A stretch of DNA of 64,000 nt from NCBI GenBank assembly GCA_020205615.1, contig CM035153.1, forward strand, positions 77,630,471 to 77,694,470, given 5' to 3'. Position numbers and translations under genes: made by a program. The notes beneath the pieces were generated by a model that saw only the letters and a program-made list of their open reading frames with translations, was not told the DNA's origin and ran no database searches. Below, piece by piece: positions 1 to 11,400 of the stretch (position 1 is its first letter; each line of letters begins with the position of its first letter). The DNA comes from Panax quinquefolius. Taxonomy: Eukaryota; Streptophyta; Magnoliopsida; Apiales; Araliaceae.

Positions 1-943
1 AAATTAAAATTGCATGAATAAGGCTAGTAAGGATTGTTAAGTTAGTGATATGATTTTCTTGATATGATTTAAATCTTCATCTGATTGACACTGATATTAT
101 AAGGATAACACGTTTTGAAAAAATGACCATGTTGGCTATGATAGTTTAAATGGATAGATAATAGAGTTCTAAAGGATCAATGCTAGTGAAATGAAGGAAC
201 AATTTGAATAGCTAGTGAAGACTGAATTTAGGCATAAACTCAAGTTTGGGGGAAAATATTTGGAATATATAAGCTTAAAAAAAACATAATAAACACCGCG
301 GCATGCTTGTCTAGTTTGTGGCCTTTGTTACTTGAGTAAGTAAGCCGAGGGGATTGTCTTCTACACCTAAGCGCCTCTAAGGTCTTAATGGCTTGGGAGT
401 CGTTGGTCGAAAAGCTCGTTAAGGTAACACTGAAAAGCCTAAGGGAATAAGACAATGCATAGTCATGCAAAAAAAAAAAAGAAAAAAAAATAATAAAGTG
501 GGAAAAGTGTAAAAAGCCCCCGTATAATAAAAAGAAGCATAAGCATTCCATTTTGACCCCTGGACTTTGGTGATTGTTTAATTTTAGTTGAATCAAGTTT
601 ATTTGATGAGTTCTCGAGTTGAAACTGTAGGATGCCTATTAAGAAATTTATTATCTTTCACATTTTGCTTTTCATTGGTTAGCGTGGTTGTTGAACACAC
701 ACTCACGATATCAGTAATAACAGATTTAGATTTGTTGATTGTTGGGGTATTATTGATCTATTTTAACATGATGTATTAGCATGTTTATGTGATTTTTTTA
801 AGGCCTATGAATATATTTGTGCTATTCGATTGCTGGAATTAAGAACATATAGATAATTTGCATATTATATGGTTGTTTAGTTATCTTTTGTGTCTTGTGT
901 CTTGTTGTCTGAGGACATGCAACGATTTAAGTTTGGGGGTATT
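1..943 (+). other. Element A: 3' untranslated region of an Athila/Tat-type element
   Basis: This stretch holds no convincing protein. It ends in a polypurine tract directly before an LTR, so it is read as the 3' untranslated part of an Athila/Tat-type Ty3/gypsy element in forward orientation. A second copy of the same purine word lies at 241-256, and a long A-rich run at about 469-491 also fits such regions. Short open frames on both strands show no recognisable domain. The coding part of the element lies left of the window. Assignment to Athila/Tat rests on the purine word and the LTR that follows; certainty is moderate. Confidence 0.6.
929..943 (+). promoter_or_regulatory. Polypurine tract of element A
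   Basis: The word AAGTTTGGGGGTATT sits immediately before the LTR start at 944. This is the usual plus-strand primer site of Athila/Tat elements. Its position fixes the element's orientation and the LTR boundary. Confidence 0.7.
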
Positions 944-2217
944 TGATGATTGGGTTATATACCCATAAATCGGATACTTTTGGGTTTGAATTATTGTATT
1001 CTCAAGGTGATTAGATTCATTTTTACTGTGTTTATGTGTTGATATGCAGATTCGGGAGTTGTAGGAACACTTAGAGGCATTTGAGCTGAAAATGGGCATA
1101 ATAGTCATTTTCTGCACCCTAGCGCCGGGGCACTCAACATAGTACTAATCCGAACGCCCAGGCGCTGGGCCGAGATTTGTGTTGACCATGCTGGTGCGTT
1201 TGACTGGATGTTGACTTGCATTAAAGGCTTTAAAGAGGTGGTTTTGTGACAAAAATTGAGTTGGAATTGGATTGTGGTGGGACAAGTGAAGTATATAAGG
1301 ATTATTTCTATTGAATTAGGGGACTAATCTACCCAATTGGGGGCTGATCAAGGAGCAAGATGAGATTTTGAAGATTTTCACTTGGAGTTATTCTTCTTCT
1401 TTATTCTTTTAATTTGTGTAATTCATTAAGGATGATTTTTCAAATATTGTTGGTTTTAATTTTCGTTATGAACTAATTTCTTTAATTAAGATTCCAATTG
1501 AACCTTTTATGGCTTTAAATTAGTTATTCAATTTATTCCAATTATTTATGTTGAAGTGAATTGTTCATCTTGTATTGCATTTATTGATTAATTATCTGGC
1601 CAATAATTACCTTGTTACTCTAGAAGGAATTGAAAGAGGAATTCTAGGGTTAGAACTGGGCATGATGACATGTGACTTAGTTATTTGCACAGTTAATAAT
1701 TAGGTTTGTGAATGGAAAGGAAATATCTCTTCACCGCATGTAACACTTAAGAAATTGGGATTGAAAAGAGTTTAATTCAATTGTTTTGCATAAGAATATA
1801 GCAAGATTAATCTGGATTAAATAGAAGGCAATTGATCACTTGGAAAAGGGCTTTTGGCACTTGAGAATTCCTGTTAACAAATAAGTAGGAATAATAATTG
1901 GGATAATTAGATAATTGATTTGTAGTTCATAATTGGGGATATTGGAGTCTTAATCTTTATTTATCTGAATTCAATCAAATCTTAGTTTTGTTTATTTGCT
2001 TTCTTTTTGATTAATTTCTTTTAATTGCCTAATTTAGTTTTCTTAATTCGAAAAATCACAATTATTGGTTGTTTAAATAAAATTGAATTGATATAGTGCT
2101 AGTAGTTGAAATTTATTAATTAGAATTCTTTGTGGGATCGACACTCTATCTTATCACTCTATTACTTGTTGACCGTGTATACTTACACGTTTGCTTTGAT
2201 TGTGAAATCAACCAACA
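944..2217 (+). repeat. Element A: 3' LTR (Athila/Tat type)
   Basis: The LTR starts TGATGATTGGG and ends CAACCAACA, giving TG...CA ends and 1274 bp. Near the end it carries the phrase around 2133-2190 (GTGGGATCGACACTC, then ACCGTGTATACTTACACG) that closes many Athila/Tat LTRs; LTRs D and I in this window carry the same phrase on the other strand. A TATA-like box lies at 1292-1300 and a GC-rich island at about 1117-1180. The start resembles the start of LTR D, so A and D are probably related families. It ends inside a copia gag, with possible 5-bp duplication CCAAG at 2218-2222 that cannot be confirmed from one side. Confidence 0.75.
1292..1300 (+). promoter_or_regulatory. TATA-like box in LTR A
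   Basis: TATATAAGG lies 348 bp into the LTR, about 110 bp after a GC-rich island. Position and context fit the core promoter at the U3/R border. Activity is inferred only. Confidence 0.5.
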
Positions 2218-2221
2218 CCAA

Positions 2222-2660
2222 GCTATCCAAGATGTTCAATCAAATTAATCATATTTAGGACATGAGTCTCAACAGTAGTGCCCTCAGTCATTCAAGATCG
2301 GAAGAGCTCCTTAGATATCTCATATCTAGTAGTCCTACTTTTCTCACCATACAACTCTTGGAGGTGCAACAAAATAGCAGGAACATCCATGGTTTCATGC
2401 TGACGCTGAAGTTCGTTACTCATGGATGCGAGCATGATACATTGAGCCAAAGATGCATCATCTTGCAACTTTTTAAAAGTAGCAATCTCTTCCTTAGAGG
2501 TTGTTTCAGAAAGTTTTTGAGGGACGGGTGAATTTAAGACATAAGAAATCTTTTCAGCAGTGAGAAAAATTATCAGATTCCTTAATCAGTCCGTTAAATT
2601 TGGTCCGGGTAGTTTGTTAGCATCATGTATGCTACGCAGTGAAATTAGTGAATGTGACAT
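2222..2660 (-). pseudogene. Element P: Ty1/copia gag fragment (UBN2 type)
   Basis: On the minus strand a gag N-terminus starts at ATG 2660 and runs to 2222, where element A interrupts it. Recognisable words are SLRSIHDANKL, LTAEKISYVLNSP, QDDASLAQCIMLASMSNEL, LQELYGEKSRTTRYEISKEL and ETHVLNMINLIEHLG, in the order expected for plant Ty1/copia gag proteins of the UBN2 group. The frame is long and nearly clean, but it has stops after PNLTD and after LFRS. The zinc knuckle and pol are absent because the rest of the element is displaced. The family call is strong; the lineage within copia is not resolved. Confidence 0.82.
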
Positions 2661-2821
2661 TTTCAAATTTCTGCTTGTGAAAAAATAACATTTTAGCAAA
2701 CATTCATTTAATTAATTTATTTTACCAAAATAAATTAGGTCTTTCTTTAAACTATATTACCCACAACTATATAGTTCGGAAAAATCTAATTAATGTTTTT
2801 ACTAGTGAGAATAAGGATCCC

Positions 2822-2874
<53 letters not shown>

Positions 2875-3627
2875 TCATCACGTAACTCCTTCTATTTTGC
2901 CTCTTGGATTATTTTGATCAAGTGGTGGCACATCCGAATCAAAATTATCTAAGTTAAGTCCAACCTAAAACTTCCATATATTCAAAAAAGAAAAATATTT
3001 TCCTTGTCGTGACACAACAAAACAATATTGTTCAATTTTTTATATAAGCATCAAATGTGATAAATTAAAATCTTAAATACTTAATACTTGCCTTGTGGTG
3101 ACACAACAAACTCATATTAAATATTTAATACTCTATTAATTTTATCATGCTAGAAGGCAACGTTCGATATTTCAAATATCTTTGAACGTTACACCTTAAT
3201 ATAATTTCTTTGAGGGGTTTGTTATTATTTGTCTCATCTTGTTTAGCGCGTATGCACACATATATAAAATATGCATCATATATAATACTAGCATGCACTT
3301 ATAGAATACTATATTCTACCCGGATTGATTATGGACTTTTATTCTAGTTTGGTTCACTAGAGCCACCAAGTGAACCAAAAGGTGAAGCCCTAGGATACAA
3401 GAATTAATATTTAAACATAAGTATTACATTTAAACCCCGGCTCCATTACAAAAGGGTCTTCAAGCGCTCTTTGCTCCTTGATCTTCGATTCTTCAAGAAA
3501 AATTCTAACTTATTCTATTACATAAAATATTTAATTGAAATAGAAACCTTGATCAGCAGTCAAGGGGAAGTACATAGGAGAGAGACAAAATTTACATCAA
3601 GAAAAAATCAGAAAAGACTAAGTACGA
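2661..3627 (-). repeat. Element P: 5' leader/LTR region, boundaries unclear
   Basis: This region lies upstream of the copia gag on the minus strand and should hold its leader and 5' LTR, but no clear TG...CA pair or primer site was found. It contains an AT microsatellite at 2827-2872. Two near-identical words around CTTGTGGTGACACAACAAA occur at about 2998-3020 and 3089-3111, suggesting an internal duplication. No protein-coding signal was seen. Confidence 0.4.
2827..2872. repeat. (AT)n microsatellite
   Basis: About 23 perfect AT units lie inside the copia 5' region. Length is likely variable between individuals. Confidence 0.95.
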
Positions 3628-4972
3628 TGTAATACCCGAGAATTTCTGAATATTATTAATAAAAATATTAATAAAAGTCGAATACTTATTTGAATATAAT
3701 TAAATATTGTTGTGACATAGTTTATAGAAATTCTATTCAATTAAGATAAGGGTTGAGAACTATATAACAGTAAGGTAAGATGGTGACATTGATGAAGAGC
3801 TTAACATAAAGCTTATCAAAATTGCTTAGTGTGGCATACTGAAAAACTAAGAGATTCACTAAGTGAATTAATAGAGGAACAGTCTTATAAGAGAAGGATT
3901 AATTAATATTTATTACGAGTAATGGTATATCATTGAAGGATAAAGTAACTCTAAGCACAAAAAATGAATAGGATGTTTATTTAGTAGTATTATCAGTTTG
4001 GGATTTAATTCATGCTATGTCAGACTAGAATAATGATAGAGGTTGGAATTGGCATGTAGCTAAACTAGTTTGGCACTGCCAAGGACCGGCACAGCTACCC
4101 CCTTCCTGCAGTACAAACTGGCGCAGCTGCACTAGTGGCAAGATTGGGAAAAGTTTGTTATTAGTGTAGATATTGTATGGGACATTATTGTAATGTGTGA
4201 CATTATTAAAATCACATGATAAGAGTAAAGATAATGGTATGAAGTACTAAGTAGCAAAATAGCATCATGTGTGACATTTTAATACAAAAATAGTTAATTA
4301 ACTGTGCATCTCAGAAATTCAAAAATAGATTGAATCTAGAACAATAGACATTTAAATATTGAATATTGTTATAATATTTATGTAGGAGTACTAATAATAT
4401 ATATGGAGAATACCAGGTTAATAATACCTAACTGTATTATTTTATCTGCATTTAATATTATTTTATGAGGACCCAATATACATGAATTATATGATATGGG
4501 TACATATATAATCTCTAACTTTTCATTCTATAATAGTATTAATACATTAAAATCACATGAGGGAACCAAAAAGGGAATTAAATTAACCACATTGGAAACC
4601 AAATGCTGAGATTTAGAGACTTGTTCCCAATTTAGTTGCCCAAACAGTAACCTATATCTCCTTTACGTAAAATGCAAAGCTAAGCACAGTGGCTACAAGC
4701 TACGTGATGATGGCTGGAGATGGCTGAGGAAGAGGTGGCTAGGCAACTCTTTTATAACCATTATCTTCTTCTTCTACCCCATGGATTCAAACCTTAGTGT
4801 AAAGCAATTAACTGGTCTTGTATTCTTCTATAAAAAGGCAACTATCTTCTTCACTCTTTTTTTTGCTATGAATTATCTGATGAATTCCAAGATTGAGAGT
4901 GTTAGTTGTTTGTTGTTTAAAAGGGAGTCTAGAATTGTAGAGGGGAGAAACTAAGCTTCTTAGAATGTAAAT
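3628..4972 (+). repeat. Element K: partial LTR of chromovirus type
   Basis: The block starts TGTAATACCCGAG, the typical opening of Tekay/Del-type LTRs, and is cut at 4972 by the start of LTR B. It has a GC-rich island at about 4073-4140 in otherwise AT-rich DNA, then a TATA-like stretch near 4750 followed by a CT-rich leader. No primer site or gag follows, so only the front of this LTR is present. B is inferred to have inserted into it. No coding sequence was seen. Confidence 0.6.
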
Positions 4973-7900
4973 TGTAAGAACCCGAATTTTTCAGAAATTA
5001 TTAAAATAAGAATGTAGTAAATAAAATTCTTAAGGCATGAGAAGGGTTTGAATAAGAATATATATATGCGTTGTGAGGTATGGTGTGCATAGGGTAATAT
5101 AAACTATGCAATAAGTGATTTCTGTGTTTAATAAATATATTATTATTATATATTTGTTATTTATTGAAGAGGCTAGTTATTTTAAGTAAAGAAAATGGAT
5201 AGAAATTTATCTATCGATATTAAATAATTTATGTGAAATTATTTTATCATATTAAGTTGGTGACATTAAATTTCTTTGATAATCACAAATTTCTTGAGTA
5301 TATGTACGGGTAAGTATCAAGTCTAAAGTAGTGCAACCGTACACTTTAATGGTGGATGTATAGGAGTTGGGCTAAACGACTCCTTCAGAGAGCGAAGGAA
5401 TATAAGAATTAGTAACCGATCTAACTCATTGTAAAAATATTGTAGACGAGACTGAAACTAATTTGTTGGTTGTTTATGGGAAACCACTCAGGGTACTGTA
5501 TTGAATACTATTAAAGACTCGACGTGTGCTAGGTTTAGACTTGTATATATGTACGAGAGAGGGAAAATCAATATATCTTTAGATAAATATTAGTTAGAGA
5601 TTTATTGATTAATATTGAGATATGGTTAAATGTATAGATTAAAGAAATTGTGTTGAGACAATCTATAGAAAGGAAAGAGAAATAATTATAGTATATTTCT
5701 AATAAAGGATATTAAAATAAATTCTAGCATTTGATTATTTTAATAAGGGGGATATTATTTTGATATTACCTTATGTAGCTTTATGCGAGGTAATGTGTGT
5801 GATTAAGTAATGTGGTAAATAAATTAAAACATATTTGCTATATAAGTTGATGGAAACAATTTATCATAATAAGAAATAGACTTATATAGTGTGTATGCGT
5901 GTGTCGTATGCGTGTAAATATTTTAATAATACATAGATATTATATTAAGAGTAATATCTTGATAAAATGAGTAAATCGTTTTATTATGATTAGTTTCTAT
6001 ATTTAGAGAAAACATGATAAAAACATCTTATGTTATGTTATGGCGAAATACATAATTTTGATTATAGTAATGTATTTCCAAGAGGGTTAAAACTGTAAAA
6101 GAAAACTAAGTTATTTTAATAACTAGAGTTGTTATATTACCGCGAATGTTATAAAGAATATTTAAATATTTCCATTCACGATATATTTATATATGTGAAC
6201 CTTGTGATATAATCGTTCGATTTAAATTGAACATGGTATAAATAGTAATGTGGTAGGAAATGAATAAGTAATGAGAATGTGAATGAGTTTAATGTAAGCT
6301 TGTGAGATATGCCTAGTGTGGCAAAATGATGGAGTAAGCATTCATTAAATAATTTAATGAATGAATAATTCGAGGAATTAAATTATATGTGAAATGAGAT
6401 TTTATATTATATAGTAGCTACATCTATATGATATGAAATGAAGTGGGACACTTCAATGGTAATTATATAAAATAGAAATTATTTGAATACATATGTATAA
6501 AGACTAGTATGTTAGCATTATGTATAAGTGAGATAATAAAATGTAACATGGTGCAATAGACCACTCCCATGACCCTTAGAAATGCAAAAAATTGGAGTTA
6601 AATAAGCTTGCTAGATAGCTCATGTGATAACAATGATGGCTAGCCCAATGACTAGGGTACAATCGATAGTAGTAGTTGGTGGGAGTTAGCCACCAACTCT
6701 TCTTTGCCCCTTGTGTAATGACCATAGGAGGGTAATAGATTGGCTATGAATAGAGACCATTAAATTAGTGCCCGTATATAACCTATGAGAACATATAATA
6801 TAATTATATACATTATGACCATATTATAAGATGTAATGTTTTGAATAATATTATTTTGTGAGATTATATTTTTATAAGCTTTTGGACTATTAATTACTAA
6901 GTTCACATAATTATGTCTTGTGTGACATAACTAGGGAAGTTAAATCAAAGGGATATTTAATTGAAAGTATTAAAAATAAATAAATTCTGAGTTAATAAAT
7001 AATTGATATTAATTATCATTATGATAATTGGGTATATTTGAGATGATAAATTTTATTGAAAATGATGGATTGAGAATATCCAACTATTTTATAATTAGCT
7101 CAATAAAAATATTAATTGGATTAATGTACATAAGGTACATGATATTATGTAGTGGTGTATATCTAAAGTATGAATATACTTATGTGAGTGTACATATATG
7201 TTTGTGTATATGTGTCCCTAACTTAATTGATGTAACAATATTAAGCTATTAGAGATAAGCTTGTTAGTCCAAAAGGAAATAAACCCAAGTGTGCAAGTAA
7301 TCTTTTACTAATGCTGAGTGTTAATTTCACTGCTTGATGAGTAAAATTTGTGTTAGTTGGCTTATGAAAAGTGTCGTGGCTCTGCTCTGCATATCTCTGT
7401 TTCTGCAAGTCATGAAAAGCCCATTTAATAAAGCGCAGCGCCGACTTCCATATATAAAACTCGCCTGGATCTTGTAGTGGCCATTTTCGCATAATCAAGT
7501 ATGTTTATTCTTCAGATTTTGGTGGTTCGTTGTAGCTTAGCTTAAGATTATAGAATGTGAGAATCATATAGCAATAAGGTGAATTAGAGTCATGTTATGT
7601 GGATTAAGAATTCAAAATTTTAAAAGTGATTAGCAAATCGAGAATGCGTTATGTGATAATGTGGTATACATAATGAACTTTAGACAAGTATTGCGAAGTA
7701 AAACAATTAGAGTTTCTGTAATGTAAATGGTACTGATCATGTTATGATATGTTAGCATATCTAATAGGTATTTTGGTTATAAAATTATGTGTAGGTGATC
7801 GTGAGTTTAATTTTATAGCTTACGCTCAAGTTAAGTTTCCTAAACCCTATCTATTTACATTGAGCAAGTTTTCTAACTCTACTCTTTCGTTGAGTTAGTT

Positions 7901-9193
7901 CTATTATTACATTGTGTAACTTTATTCTTTTGATTGAGCGAGTTTTGTTATCTTATCTGTTATTGAATAAGTCAATTGTTCCTGAAATTCATTCGAGCAA
8001 ACTTTAACTCTAATATTATCTAAAATTCTCATTTGATTGATTCAATCTAACTTGTTTATAGTTAAGCAAATTTCTTAAGTTATATTCTTGTATAATGAAT
8101 GTAGTTTTGAATTCTCGTCCTTATTATTGAACTGTTTTAATTCTTTGCATGAGTTAATACCTTGATGGGCAAGTTCTAGTTTCCAGCTTGCTATCAGTTA
8201 ATGTGTGTTCAATAATTTTATTTCTAATATTATAAAACTCTAACCTTAGCTTATTGATTGTTCAAAGCAAAGGTTTACCATTTTACTCATTTTGTTGAAT
8301 ACTTATGCTCTATAGTCATTTCTAGCATGAGTTTAATATGTATAATCAGTTCATTTATGTTTCTCAATCATTCTATGTTGTATTAAAATATTTTTTGTGA
8401 TTATCAAACACTATTAATTCAACTAGTCCTCTAGTTGATGTTCGTTAAACTTCAAATTACCCTTGAAAGCTTATCCAGACCAAACTTTCTTTGGGGCGGA
8501 CTTGTACTCTAAATACTGAGATGAACAACCCTATTATTATTAGGGGATAACTTACGCGTAACGTTAAATGTTTGTGCACAATACATGTTACGAAGGGCTG
8601 ATCCACCTAAGTATGAGGAGTCCTTATAGTCTTATGACTGTTAAAGTTGGAGTTGAAAGATTACTCACAACTGTGGACATAGTTCATGGTCTTATGAACC
8701 TCAGTTAGATATATTCCATATTTTGGATTTCAGTTTTTGATTGTCATCGTTAGAGTACTATTCAGTTTTGATGAGCTTTTTATTGGCAGTTATTATTGTT
8801 ATTCTCCTATTGATTCATTATTTTATCCAGTGAGCAATTATTTTGCTCACTCTTGCATATTTATAAACTCATTGCAGCTAAAGTGGAGAAGGTAGATGAA
8901 CCTTCAACTAGCAAAGGAAAGGGAAAATTGTACAAGTGATGCTGATTTGTACTTTTATTTTTATGATGATCTTAAACTTTATTTTAATGATGTTATGTAA
9001 AAATTTAATTCCGTATTTGAATGACGTTTAAAGGTTAGATAACTTGGGATGTTTTGAGTTTAATTATGTAACCCTATTTAAAGGGAGGTTTTTTATGGTT
9101 TAATATTATTCTAATTGGGTAGATAGTATGAATGTTTGATTAGTGAGCACCAAATCTTGTGGGAATGAAGTACCTAGATTTGGGGGTGTCACA
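4973..9193 (+). repeat. Element B: 5' LTR
   Basis: The LTR starts TGTAAGAACCCG and ends GGGGGTGTCACA just before the primer site, giving 4221 bp, very long for an LTR. From about 7318 to 8752 it matches the 3' LTR (16296-17712) almost throughout; this shared part contains the core promoter, R and much of U5. From 4973 to about 7317 no match to the 3' LTR was found by eye. The region 7830-8110 repeats a loose TTGAGYRAGTTT-like motif. No genuine protein is encoded; short open frames here, such as those at 7028-7252 and 7241-7498, are chance. Confidence 0.75.
7451..7459 (+). promoter_or_regulatory. TATA box in 5' LTR of B
   Basis: TATATAAAA lies about 130 bp inside the part shared by both LTRs, after a GC-rich word (GCGCAGCGCC). 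The equivalent box in the 3' LTR is at 16411-16419, so the core promoter is conserved while the upstream U3 is not. Confidence 0.6.
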
Positions 9194-9196
9194 GGT

Positions 9197-9209
9197 TGGT
9201 ATCAAAGCC
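9197..9209 (+). promoter_or_regulatory. Primer binding site of B (iMet-tRNA type)
   Basis: TGGTATCAAAGCC starts three bases after the LTR end. It differs by one base from the usual TGGTATCAGAGCC of plant chromoviruses and copia elements, which pairs with the 3' end of initiator methionine tRNA. Confidence 0.85.
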
Positions 9210-9411
9210 TTAGGTTATGAACCTTTGGTGGGGGAAAAGCCTTAGGAAGTAACCTTTGAAAAGATAGTTATGATAAACTCTTATCGAGTTTTAGGAAATA
9301 GGTAGTAATAAAACACTTATGTGCTTATGTGCTTATGTGATAATGATTTATGTGCTCTCGAGTGTCGAGTAGTAATGATTAATAATTAAAACTTTAAATT
9401 TGGTTTACAGG

Positions 9412-10129
9412 ATGGCTAATGTAAGAGGATCCAATCAGGCTAGAGAGGAGGAGCCTTGAGATATTTAGGTGACTTGGGAACAGCTACTTCCACGGGAAAC
9501 AATTCCGTTGGTCATAGTAGTTGAGCAGGAGAGAGTACCTGATGAGGAGGATGAGATAGAGACGGACGAGGAGGATCCCGTGGAGCTGCCACAGTCGGGG
9601 GATGAGGAGGAAGAGTTTCCACTTAGTTCGATAGCTGCTCGTATGTACGACGAGGTGTATGACTGCAATGTGGAACTTCAAGACACCGTCGAGGAGTTGC
9701 AGGAGATAGTAGCTGAACAATAGACCTCGATGGCACAGAAAGACGATGAGATCCAGGATCGAGAAGAACGACTAAACAACGTTGAAGAGAAGCTAGTCCA
9801 CATTGAAGGAGAGAATGAGTGAATGATGGAGAAGATTGCAGAACTGGAGAATAAGCTGAAAGAAGAATCTACAGAAAGGGCAAGAGCTGAAGATGTGTAC
9901 AATGAAGCTTATCAACGAGCTGGAATAGCAGAGAGAGACAAAGAGGTGGAAGATGGAAGAGATGAACAATGTATTCAACACCGTGATTAATCGAGCTCAA
10001 GATCGAGTCATGGGTTATCCGATTCAGTTCGAGACGCTACCATCATACATATTGGATCGCCGAACAATGTTCTGAATTATGGAGGAAGAACGTCATAAGG
10101 CTACGCAGTATCTTAGTAGGACATTGTAG
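9412..10129 (+). pseudogene. Element B: extra acidic/coiled-coil ORF before gag
   Basis: A single reading frame runs from ATG 9412 (MANVRGSNQAREEEP) through an acidic stretch (DEEDEIETDEEDPVE, about residues 44-60) into heptad-like sequence rich in E, K, L and R (EKIAELENKLKEE, RARAEDVYNEA). It is broken by stops at about 9457, 9721 and 9820, plus a frame change near 9960; the continuing frame ends in a stop at about 10127. The intact form would be roughly 240 residues. It lies between primer site and gag, where most chromoviruses have only leader. Element J carries a similar acidic-then-coiled-coil region in the same place. No known domain was recognised. A structural or gag-partner role is only a guess. 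Confidence 0.6.
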
Positions 10130-10421
10130 TGATATGTAATTGATATGTGATTAGAGAATAAACAAAGTCTAAATCCCGGGTATGATATAACCAATGGGAT
10201 AGATGATGATGATGTTGTCCTGCAACTGTTATAGTTCTGGAAAGTAATGTAAATAGCAGTGGTGCTATTGTTTTGATGTTTTTATTTAAATTGATGAATG
10301 AATAAAAGTTATTATTTTATTCAAAGTATTAGTGTTATGTGATAAACTTTTATGATGTGTAACTTAAGTATATAATACTTAAAAGGTTGAATAGAATCTA
10401 ATGAGTGTATTCTAACGGAAA
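10130..10421 (+). other. Element B: spacer between extra ORF and gag
   Basis: AT-rich leader without a recognisable coding signal. Confidence 0.5.
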
Positions 10422-11400
10422 ATGGCTTCAAGATGTCAACCACCACGACGAAGAACCACTGAGAAAACAACAACAATGTGGAAGGAAACCCTGTTCAGCA
10501 GCTACTGACGTTACTGACGGGTGCTTTGCAGAATCAACCTCAGAATCAAGGTATAACATTTAAGGATTTCAAGGTAGTTGGACCACCAGAATTCTATGGG
10601 TCCATGAATCTAGTTGAAGCACAGACTTGGATTATGGAAATCGAGAAGGTTTTTGATGTTGCTAGGGTAAAGGATAACCAGAAGACTGTTTTTGCAACAT
10701 TTATGTTGAAAGCAGAGGCGAGCTATTGGTGGCAGGCCAATAAAAGTCGGGAAGGACCAGGAGTGATGACCTGGGATAGGTTTAAGGAGTTGTTCTTCGA
10801 GACGTATTTCCCAGAGAGTTCAAAGAGTCAGCTAGAGGTTCAGTTTTTGGAATTGAAGTAGGGAAAAATGACGGTGTCTAAGTATACTGCAAAATTCAAC
10901 GAGTTGGCAAGGTTTGCGCCATATCAGGTCAGCATAGACGAGTGCAAGGCGAAGAGGTTCGAGCAGGGACTGAAACCCTGGTTGTACAGTAGGGTCTCCC
11001 TGTTCCAATTAAAGACATTTGCAGCAGTGATGGAGAAGGCGATTCTCGCTGAAAGTGGAGGCGAGGAAGTAACAAAACATAACTAGGAGCAGAGGAAGAA
11101 GAAAAGTGAAGGTGAAGCTTAGAGTGGTGGTAGTAACGGTGGAAATAGCAACAACCTGAAGAGGAAGTGGAATGGGAATGGGGGAGTTGGAAATCAGCAA
11201 AGAAACCAGCAAAATAAAAAATTCAAAACATGTGCTACCAGCGGAAAGTTTCACAAGGGAGTGTGTTTGCTGGGGAAACGGGTGTGCTTCAATTGTGGTC
11301 AGGAGGGTCACATCGCCCCAAATTGAACTCAAGCTAAGAAGAATGTGTTCTTCACGTGCAGATCCAAGGATCACTTTGCTCGTGAATGCCCTAAAAAGAG
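10422..11400 (+). pseudogene. Element B: gag
   Basis: This is the capsid/nucleocapsid protein of a chromovirus, which would form the cytoplasmic particle. The likely start is ATG 10422; the frame shifts by one base around 10470, after which the frame from 10478 is clean. Typical words are TFKDFKVVGPPEFYGSMN, EAQTWIMEIEKVF, EASYWWQANKS and KYTAKFNELARFAP. A TAG at about 10859 and another stop at 11084 interrupt it. Downstream come a basic linker and two CCHC knuckles: CFNCGQEGHIAPN, whose last Cys position is a stop, and FFTCRSKDHFARECP, whose first Cys is lost. The decay is light and the family assignment is firm. Confidence 0.88.

Noticed and set aside
240..596. 118-codon minus-strand frame with hydrophobic content
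   Set aside because: It lies in the untranslated part of element A, includes translation of the poly-A run and shows no domain.
7241..7498. Minus-strand frame sharing a stretch with one at 16231-16425
   Set aside because: The similarity only reflects the shared part of the two B LTRs, read antisense across the core promoter.
3628..9193. One very long 5' LTR for B starting at 3628
   Set aside because: A second clear LTR start (TGTAAGAACCCG) at 4973 and a separate promoter-like region before it fit a different, interrupted LTR better.
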